In this document: piece after piece, positions 28,848-38,878 of the stretch
Numbering within the stretch: the first letter of the stretch is position 1
Layout of the letters: every line of letters begins with the position of its first letter
Assembly (NCBI GenBank): GCA_044368415.1
Contig: JBIPLJ010000016.1
Span: 9,773 to 73,772, forward strand
From: UBA4615 sp044368415
GTDB taxonomy: Bacteria > Pseudomonadota > Gammaproteobacteria > Burkholderiales > Burkholderiaceae_E
DNA length: 64,000 nt
Direction: 5' to 3'
Program-made: the position numbers and the translations under genes
The notes under the pieces: generated by a model
What the model was told of the DNA's origin: nothing
What the model saw: only the letters and a program-made list of their open reading frames with translations
Database searches by the model: none

Positions 28848-29402
28848 TCAGACCGTCCAGAGCATCAGGCGGCTGGTCTTCTTTAGGCCGACGCGCTTCT
28901 CGGGCGCATCGACCTCGACGGTGCGCTGCGGCGCCCAGTCGCCCATGTCCCAGTCGTGCGACACCAGGCGCGTCCCCGGCCGCAGCCGGCGCAGGCGCGG
29001 CAGCAGGCGCAGGTTCACGTCTGGCAGCAGGTACATCGTGATCACTGTCGCGGCAGACAGGTCGGCGATGAAGATGTCCTCGACGACGAAGCGGGCCAGG
29101 CGCTCGACCCCTTCGCGGCGCGCCGCGCGCTGTGCGTTGGACACCAGTCGCGCGTCGATCTCGTAGCCGATGCCCTTCGTGCCCCATCGCTTCGCGGCGG
29201 TCAGCACGATGCGTCCGTCGCCGGAGCCGAGGTCGATGAGGGTGTCGTCCGGCCCGACCCCGCCGAGCTCGAGCATCGCGTCGACCACGTTCTGCGGCGT
29301 GGTGACGAAGGGCACGTCGAAGTCGGTCTGAGCCGCCGCGGGGCCAGCGGCGGGAACGAGGGGGGCGGCGAGCATCGCGCCGAGCAGAGAGCGTCGGTCC
29401 AT
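28848..29402 (-). CDS. SAM methyltransferase-like protein with an export signal
   Basis: The product is 184 aa. The N-terminus MDRRSLLGAMLAAPLVPAA ending in AAAQ is a signal peptide with an Arg-Arg pair (Sec, or weak Tat). The mature part is a compact Rossmann methyltransferase with motif I LIDLGSGDGRIVLTAA, GIGYEIDARLV and a shortened C-terminal half (VITMYLLPDVNLRLLPRLRR). SAM is not known to be available in the periplasm, so the role of an exported version is unclear: protein methylation with imported SAM, a binding-only protein, or a mis-called lipid-modifying enzyme. It is 45 nt upstream of nothing obvious and precedes no operon partner. Confidence 0.75.
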   Translation of the reverse strand: MDRRSLLGAMLAAPLVPAAGPAAAQTDFDVPFVTTPQNVVDAMLELGGVGPDDTLIDLGSGDGRIVLTAAKRWGTKGIGYEIDARLVSNAQRAARREGVERLARFVVEDIFIADLSAATVITMYLLPDVNLRLLPRLRRLRPGTRLVSHDWDMGDWAPQRTVEVDAPEKRVGLKKTSRLMLWTV

Positions 29403-29447
29403 GGATACATTCTAGCGGTCGGCCGCGCTGCGGCCGGCAGCATGCGT

Positions 29448-32400
29448 TCAGCCGGCGGGTGCGGCGACGGAGCCCGTCGACCAGGACCGGCGGACCGCGT
29501 CGAGGGCCGATTCGAGGGCATCGACGGTGGCCGGGCCCGCCTCAGCACCACCTGCCTCGAGCAAGGCGGCGCAGGCGGCCACCGACTCGAAGCCCAGGCT
29601 CGCCGAGGCACCTTTCAGGCTGTGGGCACTCGCGCGCAGTGCTGCCCTGTCCCCGGCGTGCATCGCCCCCCGGCAGGCCTGCAGGTCGGCCGCGGCCTTC
29701 GGCCAGTAGATCTCGAGCACCGTCTCCCAGACGTCCTCGCCGAGGTCCGTGCGCATCTCGGCGACGGCTGCGGCGTCGGGCCGCGCCGAGGGCGCGGGCG
29801 CGTACCGACGCAGCACGCGGTCGAGCGCCTTCCAGTCGATCGGCTTCGTCAGGTAGTCGTCGAGACCGCTGGACATGGAGCGCGCGCGGAACTCGGGCAG
29901 CGCGTCGGCGGTCAGCGCCACGATCGGCACTCGGGCGCCCGGCCCGGGCAGCGCCCGGATCGCGCGAGTTGCGCCGACCCCGTCAAGCTCGGGCATCTGC
30001 ATGTCCATCAGGACCACGTCGTACTCGTTGCCCTGCACCGCCTCGACCGCCTGCAGGCCATTCTCGACCAGGGTTACACGATGCCCGGCGCGCCGCAGCC
30101 GCGTCCCGACCAGCAGCCGGTTGGTGGGATTGTCCTCGGCCACCAGCAGCCGCAGCCCGGCCATGCCCGCGATTGGAACCAGGTCGGGCTCGGGTGGCAG
30201 GGGCGGCGTGCTGCCGGCCGGCTCCAGACGCACCACGAAGCGGAAGGTCGAGCCGGCCCCCGGCTGGCTGTCGACCGAGATCTCCCCGTCCATCGCCTCG
30301 ACCAGGTGACGGCAGATCGCCAGCCCCAGGCCGGTGCCGCCGAAGCGCCGCGTGGTCGAGCTGTCGGCCTGCTGGAAGGGCCGGAACAGCGTGGGCAGCA
30401 CCTCCGGTGCGATGCCCATGCCGGTGTCGCGCACGTCGAAGGCCAGCGCCACACGCCCATCGGGCAACGTGTGCGCGTCACCGTCGAGGGTGACCGTGCC
30501 ACGCTCGGTGAACTTGATCGCGTTGCCCACCAGGTTGAAGAGCAGCTGACGCAGGCGCGTCGGGTCGCCACACAGTGCCGGCAACGCGTCGTCCCGCCAG
30601 TGCAGCACGAGGGTGTTGCCGCGTTGCGAGGCCGCGTGCGAGAGCAGCGCAACGACCTCCTGCGCGACCGCCGCCGGCCGGAAGTCGATGCGCTCCATGA
30701 CAAGCCGGCCGGCCTCGATCTTCGAGTAGTCCAGCACGTCGTTGAGCACGGTCAGCAGCGAATGCGCCGAGCTGCGCAGCACACTGACGAACTGGCGCTG
30801 CTCGTCGTTCAGCTGCGAGTCGTGCAGCAGGTCGACCATGCCGATGATGCCGGTCATCGGCGTGCGCAGCTCGTGGCTCATCATCGCCAGGAACTGCGCC
30901 TTCGCCGAGGCCGCCGATTCGGCCGCGTCGCGGGCCTGGCGCAGCTGCTGCTCGTAGCGCTGCCGCTCGGCGATGTCGTGCCAGGCGACCAGCATCGCGT
31001 CCTCCGCGCCGAGGCGGATCGGCGTCAGCGTCATCTCGACCGGGAACTCGGTACCGTCGAGGCCGCGGGCCGCCCAGACGAGCCGTTTGACGCCGTCGCG
31101 GCGCGCCTCGGCGAAAGCCGCTGTCACCACGTCCAGCGACGGGCCGCTCGTCTGCAGCGCCGGCGCGAGGTGCTCGAGGCGGCGCCCCAGGAGCAGCTCC
31201 CGGCGCTCGGCGCGCAGCAGCATCGCGGCGGCGTCGTTGCAGTCGACCAGCTCACCCGAGACGAACAGCAGGTGCGGCTCCCCCGAGCGCTGGAACAGCG
31301 TGCGGAAGCGATGCTCGGCCTGCCTGAACTCGGTGACGTCGCGCATGATGCCGGTGAACAGGTGCTCGCCCTGGTCGATCACCTCGCTCGCTGCGAGCTG
31401 CAGCTCCATCGGGCGGCCGTCGCGTCGCTGCGTGACGATCGTGCGGTCCCGGCCGACGGCCGTGCCACCGCCCGCGGTGAGGAAGTCCTCGACGCGGTCC
31501 TGGTAGACGTCCGACTGATCTTCGGGCTGCAGTCCGGCCATCGGCCGGCCGATGGCCTCGGCGGCCGACACGCCGAAGATCGACTCGGCCGCGCGGTTGT
31601 ACTCGCGCACCACGCCGCTGCCGTCGATCGTGACGATGCCGTCGGCGGCGGTGTCGAGGATGTTGCGCAGCCGCCGCTCCTGGGTGGCCGCCTGCTCTTC
31701 GGAGCGGGCGCGCTGGCGCAGCGCCCCCGCGGTCATCCGCGTATAGAGCGTCACCGCCACCAGCGTCACCATCAGGATCACCAACGGCAAGACCAGCTCG
31801 CGTTCCCAGCGCTGGGTGATCGTTGCCTGTGGCGTGCGGACCTCGATCACGACCGGGAAGTCGGCGGTGGTCTCGAAGTGGCCGCGCCAGATCCGCGCGT
31901 CGCCCGGTCGGTCGGCATAGCCGCCGTTCTCGCGGTTCGGCAGGAAGTCGGTGAAGATCGGATGTGAGCTCTTGCGGTGCAGCGCGTCCCGCTCGCTTGC
32001 GGCCAGCAGCGTGCTGTCGTAGCGGTAGACCGTGATTTGGCTGGACTCGTCGGGCGAGAGGAACTTCATCTCGCCGATCAGGCTGTCGGCGCCGATCACC
32101 GCGACCACCCGCGGCGCCTCGGGCAGCTCGGAAGTGGTCCGGGACACGGTGAAAAAGCCTGCGTACGCGTGCTCGGCGCCCTCGGACGTGCGGTGGGCGT
32201 TCAAGGTCCGGCCGGCCTTGGGTTGGCCGATGTGCAGCCGGGCGTCGCGGGGCGCCGTGGCGAAGTCGTAGGCCGACACGTCGAGGCCGACGCGGCTGCG
32301 CTCCGACGACGCGATCACGACGCCCTGGCGATCGACCACCGCGATCTCGCGCAGCAGCGTCTGCTGACGAGGCATCGATTCGAGCAGCGCGTCGAGCGCC

Positions 32401-32672
32401 GGGGTCCGTTGGATGCCGTCGCCGCGCAGCGCCTCGTCGACCTGGTCGAGCAGGCCGCGGGTCTGCAGCAGCGAGCGGTTGACCTCCTTGGTGAGGACGC
32501 GGGCGACCGTCTGCAGGCGGCTCTCGGCGGCGGTCTGGATTGCCTCGCGCAGCTGTAGCGCGTGCGAGAGCGTCGCACCGATGACCACCAGCGCACACAG
32601 CAGGCTGGTCAGCCGGATCAGCTGCTCCAGCCGCAGCAGCGGCCAGCTCCAGAGGCGCGAGACCGGGGTCAA
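29448..32672 (-). CDS. Hybrid sensor histidine kinase (sensor-PAS-PAS-HisKA-HATPase-REC-Hpt)
   Basis: The product is 1074 aa. Transmembrane helix 1 (LIRLTSLLCALVVIGATL) and helix 2 (about residues 285-310) flank a periplasmic sensor domain. Two PAS domains follow (about 330-455 and 460-575). HisKA has phospho-acceptor His600 in MMSHELRTPMTG; the HATPase has NLVGNAIKF and GTGLGLAI; a receiver domain has Asp890 in VVLMDMQMPELDG; a C-terminal Hpt has His1017 in ASAHSLKGASASL. The start is TTG at 32672; no ATG or GTG precedes helix 1. It begins 10 nt after the solute-binding protein gene, implying that protein is its periplasmic input. No partner response regulator with a DNA-binding output is in the window. 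Confidence 0.92.
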   Translation of the reverse strand: MTPVSRLWSWPLLRLEQLIRLTSLLCALVVIGATLSHALQLREAIQTAAESRLQTVARVLTKEVNRSLLQTRGLLDQVDEALRGDGIQRTPALDALLESMPRQQTLLREIAVVDRQGVVIASSERSRVGLDVSAYDFATAPRDARLHIGQPKAGRTLNAHRTSEGAEHAYAGFFTVSRTTSELPEAPRVVAVIGADSLIGEMKFLSPDESSQITVYRYDSTLLAASERDALHRKSSHPIFTDFLPNRENGGYADRPGDARIWRGHFETTADFPVVIEVRTPQATITQRWERELVLPLVILMVTLVAVTLYTRMTAGALRQRARSEEQAATQERRLRNILDTAADGIVTIDGSGVVREYNRAAESIFGVSAAEAIGRPMAGLQPEDQSDVYQDRVEDFLTAGGGTAVGRDRTIVTQRRDGRPMELQLAASEVIDQGEHLFTGIMRDVTEFRQAEHRFRTLFQRSGEPHLLFVSGELVDCNDAAAMLLRAERRELLLGRRLEHLAPALQTSGPSLDVVTAAFAEARRDGVKRLVWAARGLDGTEFPVEMTLTPIRLGAEDAMLVAWHDIAERQRYEQQLRQARDAAESAASAKAQFLAMMSHELRTPMTGIIGMVDLLHDSQLNDEQRQFVSVLRSSAHSLLTVLNDVLDYSKIEAGRLVMERIDFRPAAVAQEVVALLSHAASQRGNTLVLHWRDDALPALCGDPTRLRQLLFNLVGNAIKFTERGTVTLDGDAHTLPDGRVALAFDVRDTGMGIAPEVLPTLFRPFQQADSSTTRRFGGTGLGLAICRHLVEAMDGEISVDSQPGAGSTFRFVVRLEPAGSTPPLPPEPDLVPIAGMAGLRLLVAEDNPTNRLLVGTRLRRAGHRVTLVENGLQAVEAVQGNEYDVVLMDMQMPELDGVGATRAIRALPGPGARVPIVALTADALPEFRARSMSSGLDDYLTKPIDWKALDRVLRRYAPAPSARPDAAAVAEMRTDLGEDVWETVLEIYWPKAAADLQACRGAMHAGDRAALRASAHSLKGASASLGFESVAACAALLEAGGAEAGPATVDALESALDAVRRSWSTGSVAAPAG

Positions 32673-32682
32673 CTGGGCCGGC

Positions 32683-33501
32683 TCACTGGAGGACGACGAT
32701 CGGTTCCAGCTTGAAGGCGCGCGCCGCCGCGAGCAATCGGCCGTCCTTCTTCACGTCTGCGACGAACCGCTCGAGGCGGGCCAGCCAGGCGTCGTCGCCC
32801 GGCGCGACCGCGTAGCCGTAGCCGAGCGGAAACACCGGCCTCTCTGGCGGCATCACCCTGGCCCAGTCGGCGTTGTCGACCACCCTGCGGCTGTAGGCGT
32901 AGTCCGTCATGAAGACGTCGACGCGGCCGGCCTGCAGCTCGCGCTCGCGGGTGGCCGGCAGCTTCACCGACACCAGCTCGGCATGTTTCAGCGCCGATTT
33001 CATCACCGGCTCCATGAAGGTCCCGGCCTGCACCGCAACCACGCGTCCGGGCTTGTCGATGTCGTCCCAGGACTTCACCGACGGATGTGTCCGGGTGGTC
33101 ACCGCCCAGATGTCGCTGCGCAGGTAGGGCTGGGTGAAGCGGACCTTCGCCGCGCGCTCGGGCAGCATGCCGACGCCGAACATAGCGACGTCGCAGCGGT
33201 CGGCGAGCAGGTCGGTGATGAAGTTCGCGAAGCTGCTGTCGACGTAGACCGGCTTGACGCCGAGGTCCTTGGCGAATTCGCGCGACAGTGTCTCGTCGAT
33301 TCCCGAGAGCTCGCCGCTCTTGGGGTTCCGGAAGGTGATGCCGTAGTAGTCGGGCCAGATGCAGATGCGGACCGCGCCGGCCGCCCGGATCCGCTCGAGG
33401 CGGTCGGCGGCGGGCGCGGCCTGTGCCGAGGCGGTGCCCGAGTGCAGGGCCCCGGCGAGGGCGCTGGCGATGAGGAAGGCGGTGGCGATCAGTCTGCGCA
33501 T
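32683..33501 (-). CDS. Periplasmic amino-acid-type solute-binding protein
   Basis: The product is 272 aa with a signal peptide (MRRLIATAFLIASALAGALH, cleavage after TASAQ). It has the SBP family 3 fold: VRICIWPDYYGITFRNPKSG, GIDETLSREFAKDLGVKP, DVAMFGVGMLPERAAKVRFTQPY, and VFMTDYAYSR. No ABC permease or ATPase gene is adjacent; instead a hybrid histidine kinase follows with 10 nt between them. It therefore more likely serves as a ligand receptor for the kinase than as a transporter component. ATG 33501 gives the clean signal peptide; an upstream in-frame start exists at 33564. Confidence 0.88.
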   Translation of the reverse strand: MRRLIATAFLIASALAGALHSGTASAQAAPAADRLERIRAAGAVRICIWPDYYGITFRNPKSGELSGIDETLSREFAKDLGVKPVYVDSSFANFITDLLADRCDVAMFGVGMLPERAAKVRFTQPYLRSDIWAVTTRTHPSVKSWDDIDKPGRVVAVQAGTFMEPVMKSALKHAELVSVKLPATRERELQAGRVDVFMTDYAYSRRVVDNADWARVMPPERPVFPLGYGYAVAPGDDAWLARLERFVADVKKDGRLLAAARAFKLEPIVVLQ

Positions 33502-33940
33502 GATGATGCCTGGTACGGAGGCGTCGGCAAGCCGGGGCCGGTGGACAGTTGCAGGGGCGGACACGGCCGCGCACCTGCCGAAACGATCTCACGCGAAGCG
33601 TAGCCCCGACCCCCGCCGGGGAGCACCCCGGTGCGGACCGGCGGCTCGGCCGATGCTCCCGGCGGAATCCGCCCCAGCGGTTCGTCGGCGGCCGCGCAAC
33701 GCGACCCAAAGGGTGCTGCTCCGGACGGCCGAGCCACAGGGTGGGTGCGAATCATCACCCAGTGTGAGGCGGGTGCGCCGGGCCCGTGGGACGACCGCTG
33801 GCGCGCGCGGACCCGCACCGGCGCGCCCGGGGCCGCGCGGCTGATAGGCTTGCCGTTCTGATCTGACCGGTGCGGGGCACGTCCTCGCCCGATCGCCCGC
33901 CTCGCCCGATCACCCCGTTGCCGCCGAAGGAGCCCCTGTC
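33502..33940. other. Divergent intergenic region of about 440 bp
   Basis: It separates the binding-protein/kinase operon (minus) from the pirin gene (plus), so it should hold both promoters. It is very GC-rich with several imperfect inverted repeats around 33610-33680. I looked for glycine, TPP and cobalamin riboswitch cores and found none. Confidence 0.45.
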
Positions 33941-34816
33941 ATGGACGTCACCGACCGCATCGCCGCCGAGCAGGTGATGTGCCCGCGCCGCGTCGAGCGT
34001 CTCGAGCTCGGCCAGCCGACCTCGGATGGCGCCGGCGTGAAGCTGCTGCGTGTGCTTACCCAGCCGCTGCAGCGCCGCCTCGACCCGTTCCTGATGCTCG
34101 ACACCTTCCGCAGCGACGACCCCGATGACTGGATCGCGGGGTTTCCCGACCATCCCCATCGCGGCTTCGAGACCGTCACGTACATGATCGCCGGCCGCAT
34201 GCGGCATCGCGACAGCGCCGGCAACGAGGGGCTGCTCGAGGGCGGCGGCGTGCAGTGGATGACGGCCGGGCGTGGCGTGATCCATTCGGAGCTGCCCGAG
34301 CAGTCCGAGGGCCTGATGGAGGGCTTCCAGCTCTGGCTGAACCTGCCGGCGGACGACAAGATGCGCCCGCCCTGGTACCGCGACTTCAAGGCCGACGAAC
34401 TGCCCGCGTTCACCGCGCCCGGCGGCGTGCGCGTGGTCGCCATCGCTGGCCGCAGCCATGGTATCGAAGGCGCGGTCACGCGCGAGGGCACCGAGCCGCT
34501 CTACCTCGACCTCGCGCTGCCCGAGGGCGCCCGCTTCGAGCAGGCGATGCCGCCTGGACACAACGCCTTCGTCTACGTGTATCGGGGCGAGCTCGACATC
34601 GAGGGCACGCGCGTCGCCTCGGGCCGGATGGCGGTGCTCTCGAATGCGCCCGGCAGCGACGGCGCGGCGCTGCGGGCGGCGGGGCCGGCACGCGCGCTGC
34701 TGATCGCCGGACGCCCGCTCGGCGAGCCGATCGCGCAGTACGGCCCCTTCGTGATGAACACCGTCGAGGAATTGCACCAGGCGGTCGCCGACTTCCAGGC
34801 CGGCCGCCTGGCCTGA
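33941..34816 (+). CDS. Pirin family protein
   Basis: The product is 291 aa with two cupin domains. Pirin signatures are visible: DPFLMLDTF, FPDHPHRGFETVTYMI with the metal-binding His residues, and AGRGVIHSELPEQSEG with the third His and Glu. The C-terminal cupin has HNAFVYVYRGEL. Pirins bind Fe or Zn; some have quercetinase activity and some act as redox-dependent regulators. GAAGGAG upstream of ATG 33941 is a good ribosome binding site. Monocistronic. Confidence 0.92.
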   Translation: MDVTDRIAAEQVMCPRRVERLELGQPTSDGAGVKLLRVLTQPLQRRLDPFLMLDTFRSDDPDDWIAGFPDHPHRGFETVTYMIAGRMRHRDSAGNEGLLEGGGVQWMTAGRGVIHSELPEQSEGLMEGFQLWLNLPADDKMRPPWYRDFKADELPAFTAPGGVRVVAIAGRSHGIEGAVTREGTEPLYLDLALPEGARFEQAMPPGHNAFVYVYRGELDIEGTRVASGRMAVLSNAPGSDGAALRAAGPARALLIAGRPLGEPIAQYGPFVMNTVEELHQAVADFQAGRLA

Positions 34817-34883
34817 GCCGGCGCCCTGCGGGCGGGCGCGCGGCCCGCGGCGCGGCCTGCTGCCGCTCAGCGCCCGATGCCGC

Positions 34884-35723
<840 letters not shown>

Positions 35724-35859
35724 GGCGGTGTCTCCTCGTGTGTGTGGGGCTTCTCGGTGCGGCGATGATAGGCGTCGTCGGGGCCGACGCACGTTCCGGT
35801 TCCGGGTTTGCGGCGCCGACCCGGCCCGGGGCCATCCGGACGGAGAGGATAATCCGCCG

Positions 35860-36822
35860 ATGCCAATGAACTCCCGAGCGGTCGGCATCGCGGCTGCAGT
35901 GGCCACGATCGCGATCTGGACCGCCTTCATCGTCGTCGCCCGTGCGATGGCCCTCAAGTCCCTCAGCCCCTGGGACATCCTGTTCTGCCGAATCCTCGGC
36001 GCCTCGCTGGTGCTCGTGCCCTGGGGTTGGTGGATCGTGCGGCGCCGGCGTGCCGCGGGCGGCGCTGCCGCCTCCTGGCTCGGTGTCTCGCCGCTCGGCG
36101 CCCGCGTCACCCTGGTCTGCGGGCTGTTCGGCGGCGTCGGCTATGGGGTGTTCGCCTATGCTGGCTTCGTGCACGCGCCGGCCGCGCACGGCTCGGTGCT
36201 GCTGCCCGGCATGCTGCCGCTGTGGACCGCGCTGCTGTCGGTGGTCCTGCTACACGAGCGCTTGGCACCGGGCCGCGTGCTGGCGCTCGCGATGATCCTG
36301 GGCGGTGGCGCGTTGGTGGGCGGCGCCTCGCTGCTGCGGGCCTTCGACGGCGGCGACGTCTGGAAGGGCGACCTGATGTTCCTCGCCGCCTCGGCGAGCT
36401 GGTCGACCTACACCGTGCTGATGCGCCGCGAGCGGCTCGACCCGGTTGAGGCGACCATCGCGATCACCGTGTTCGCCTTGATCGCCTACGTGCCGGTCTA
36501 CGCGGGGCTCGCGCTCGCCGGCGTGGTCGACAGCCGGCTCGCGTCGGCGCCGATGGGCGAGATCCTGTTCCAGGCGCTCTGGCAAGGCATCGGCTCGGTG
36601 GTGATCTCCGGCATCACTTTCGCGACCATGGTGCGCAGCTTCGGGCCGGTGCGCAGCACCATGCTGACCGCACTCGTGCCCGGGCTGTCGGCGCTGACGG
36701 CGGTCGCCGTGCTCGGCGAGCCCCTCGGCCTCGCCCTGATCGGCGGGCTGGCACTGGTGACCGCGGGCATCCTGGTCGGAGTACGGGCCGCGCGCGTGCC
36801 GGCGCCGGCGGTCCTGCGCTGA
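35860..36822 (+). CDS. EamA/DMT family exporter
   Basis: This 320-aa protein has about ten transmembrane helices in two EamA repeats. The second repeat contains ASWSTYTVLMRRERLDP and the terminal GEPLGLALIGGLALVTAGIL motif of the drug/metabolite transporter superfamily. GGAGAGGA at 35842-35849 is a well-spaced ribosome binding site, also overlapping a -10-like GATAAT at 35848-35853. Substrate unknown. Confidence 0.88.
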   Translation: MPMNSRAVGIAAAVATIAIWTAFIVVARAMALKSLSPWDILFCRILGASLVLVPWGWWIVRRRRAAGGAAASWLGVSPLGARVTLVCGLFGGVGYGVFAYAGFVHAPAAHGSVLLPGMLPLWTALLSVVLLHERLAPGRVLALAMILGGGALVGGASLLRAFDGGDVWKGDLMFLAASASWSTYTVLMRRERLDPVEATIAITVFALIAYVPVYAGLALAGVVDSRLASAPMGEILFQALWQGIGSVVISGITFATMVRSFGPVRSTMLTALVPGLSALTAVAVLGEPLGLALIGGLALVTAGILVGVRAARVPAPAVLR

Positions 36823-36937
36823 ACGGTCGCCATGAGCGGGCGCCCCCCGCCGGCGGGCCCCGCGTGAGCGGCGAGCCTGCACGAACGGCCGCGTCGGCCT
36901 ACAGTGAGGCCCTCATCGACGATCCGGAGACACCGCG

Positions 36938-37870
36938 ATGGCCACCACGCCCCGAGAGACCGTGCCGATCGACCTCGCACGGCGCTACGAGCACATCCGC
37001 CCGACGCCGCGCCTGCCCGACTTCGCCGCCTGGGTCGATGGGGTCGACCTGACGCGGCCGCTGCCCGATCCGGTGCGCGCCGAGCTGCGCCGCGCGCTCG
37101 CCGACTTCGAGGTGCTGTTCTTCCGGCCCCAGGTGCTGACGCCCGCGCAGCATGTCGCGCTCGCCGAGGTCTTCGGGCCGATTTCCGGCGGCTCCTTCTT
37201 CGATCGCCACGAGTCGGTGCCCGAGATGGAGATGATCGTCACCGACCGCGAGCGTCCGCCCGCGATCGACCAGTGGCACACCGACCTCACCTGGCAGGCC
37301 CGCCCGCCGATGGGTACCGTGATCCAGATCACCGAAACCCCGCCCCACGGCGGCAACACCTGCTGGCTGAGCACCAGCAAGGCCTTCGATGCGCTGTCGC
37401 CCGGCATGCAGGCCTACCTCGAGGGGCTCACCGCGACCCACACCTGGGAGGTCAGCGGGTTCCGCGATGCGCTTGGGCGGCGCGGCGACGAGGCCCTGAT
37501 CAACGCGATCCGCCATTACAAGCCAGTCTCGCATCCGGTCGTGCTGGTGCATCCCGAGTCCGGGCGCCGCTGCCTGTACGTCAACGACTCGTTCACGAAA
37601 CACATCGACGGCATCGACCGGCGCGAGAGCCAGGCGATGTTGTCGTTCCTGTCGAGCTGGATCCGGCGCCCCGAGTTCACCGTGCAGCACGCGTGGCAGC
37701 CCTACGGCCTCGCGGTCTGGGACAACCGCTCGACGCAGCACTATGCCAACGCCGACTACTGGCCGCACCGGCGCGTGAACCACCGCGTGACCTTCGATGT
37801 ACCGGGCACCGCGCAGCCGCAGTCGAACGTCAACACCACGGTGCTGCGCGGCGCAACCCTGCGTGGCTGA
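36938..37870 (+). CDS. TauD/TfdA-family Fe(II)/2-oxoglutarate dioxygenase
   Basis: The product is 310 aa. The iron-binding facial triad is visible: HTD in DQWHTDLTW (His114, Asp116) and a distal His at about 268 in NRSTQHYANADYW, followed by Arg residues (PHRRVNHRVTFD) that bind 2-oxoglutarate. GPISGGSFFDRHESVPE and TPPHGGNTCWLST are also typical. The family hydroxylates small organosulfonates, aryloxyalkanoates and related acids; the substrate here is unknown. A remnant of a related gene's 3' end lies 1.1 kb downstream (38879-38992). Confidence 0.9.
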   Translation: MATTPRETVPIDLARRYEHIRPTPRLPDFAAWVDGVDLTRPLPDPVRAELRRALADFEVLFFRPQVLTPAQHVALAEVFGPISGGSFFDRHESVPEMEMIVTDRERPPAIDQWHTDLTWQARPPMGTVIQITETPPHGGNTCWLSTSKAFDALSPGMQAYLEGLTATHTWEVSGFRDALGRRGDEALINAIRHYKPVSHPVVLVHPESGRRCLYVNDSFTKHIDGIDRRESQAMLSFLSSWIRRPEFTVQHAWQPYGLAVWDNRSTQHYANADYWPHRRVNHRVTFDVPGTAQPQSNVNTTVLRGATLRG

Positions 37871-37897
37871 AGCCACTCAGACGCCCGGCGGCGCCAG

Positions 37898-38761
37898 CTA
37901 CCCGTCTGTCGACAGCGCCCGATCGCAGTGATGGGGCGTGATCAGGATCCCGTCGCCGTTGGCCACCGCCTCGATGCCGATCTGCGGCGCGCTGGTGATG
38001 ACGCTACCGAAGATCGTCGCGAAGGCCACGTCGGCGGCGTCGCGACCCGTGCCGAAGCGCACGAACCCCATCGGTACCGCGGTGCCCGACGGATCGAAGA
38101 GGTACCAGCGGTGTCCGAGATAGACTTCCACGTAGGCGTGGAAGTCGGACGGGCCGAGCGCCGGGTCGGCGCCGTAGTCGATGCCCGTCGTGAACCGCGC
38201 CGGGATGTTGAGCGCGCGGCACAGCGCGATCATCAGGTGCGCGAAGTCGCGGCAGACCCCGACCGTGCCGAGCAGCGTGTCGACCGCCGAGGTGTTCGAC
38301 GTCGAGGAGTTCGGCGTGAAGGTCGTGTGGGCCAGGACCCAGTCGCGGATCCCCTGCACCCTTCCGTAGCCCTGGGGCAGGTGTCCGAACTCGCGCATCG
38401 CGAAGCGTAGCAGCCGATCTGACTGACAGTAGCGGCTCGGGTAGATGTAGCCCAACACATGCAGCGGCAGGCCCGCGATCGGGATCTCGGGAATGTCGCG
38501 CGGCTCGCCCGCGTGGTGCTGGAGGTCGATGGTCGCGTCGTACGACACCCGCAGCGGCCCCGGCCGCGCCTGGATGCGCAGGTAGCGGTTGCCCGTCGTC
38601 GGATCGGATTCAACCCGCGGCTGCAGCGGCTGGCTCAGATCGAGGGACTCGGCCAGCACGCGCTGGCGCTGGGTGTGCGCGGCATGAATGTTGAAGACGA
38701 AGTCGCAGCCGGGTTCCGCGACGTCGTAGTCGAGCGCGAGGCGGATGTTGAGGCGGATCAT
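37898..38761 (-). CDS. Transglutaminase-like (cysteine protease-fold) protein
   Basis: The product is 287 aa. The N-terminal beta domain (about 1-130, MIRLNIRLALDYDVAEPG) is followed by a transglutaminase-like core with the catalytic Cys in GVCRDFAHLMIALCRALNIPAR, His in PSDFHAYVEVYL and Asp in WYLFDPSG. No signal peptide. Such proteins are often found with alpha-E and DUF403 genes; here it stands alone, convergent with the dioxygenase gene. It may be a peptidase or amidase of unknown target. Confidence 0.88.
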   Translation of the reverse strand: MIRLNIRLALDYDVAEPGCDFVFNIHAAHTQRQRVLAESLDLSQPLQPRVESDPTTGNRYLRIQARPGPLRVSYDATIDLQHHAGEPRDIPEIPIAGLPLHVLGYIYPSRYCQSDRLLRFAMREFGHLPQGYGRVQGIRDWVLAHTTFTPNSSTSNTSAVDTLLGTVGVCRDFAHLMIALCRALNIPARFTTGIDYGADPALGPSDFHAYVEVYLGHRWYLFDPSGTAVPMGFVRFGTGRDAADVAFATIFGSVITSAPQIGIEAVANGDGILITPHHCDRALSTDG

Positions 38762-38779
38762 GGTCGAGGACGTCCGTCG

Positions 38780-38871
38780 CAGGGGGGGCCACGACTGTAT
38801 GCGACGCCCGTTCCCGGCGCTGCCGGTGAGTAGGCCGACCGGGGGGTGCGAATCGCCTGGTTCGGGGGGGG
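38780..38871 (+). repeat. Cluster of G homopolymers
   Basis: Three G runs occur within 92 bp: 7 G at 38782-38788, 6 G at 38841-38846 and 8 G at 38864-38871. They lie between the transglutaminase-like gene's start and the dioxygenase remnant. Such tracts are slippage-prone. Confidence 0.6.
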
Positions 38872-38878
38872 CGCCGGG

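Noticed and set aside
28956..31967. 1003-codon open frame antisense to the hybrid kinase
   Set aside because: Arg/Gln/His/Asp-rich translation with no domain or ribosome binding site; a GC-driven shadow of the kinase gene.
33502..33940. Possible riboswitch upstream of the binding-protein gene
   Set aside because: GC-rich inverted repeats are present but no conserved core of glycine, TPP, SAM or cobalamin riboswitches could be matched.
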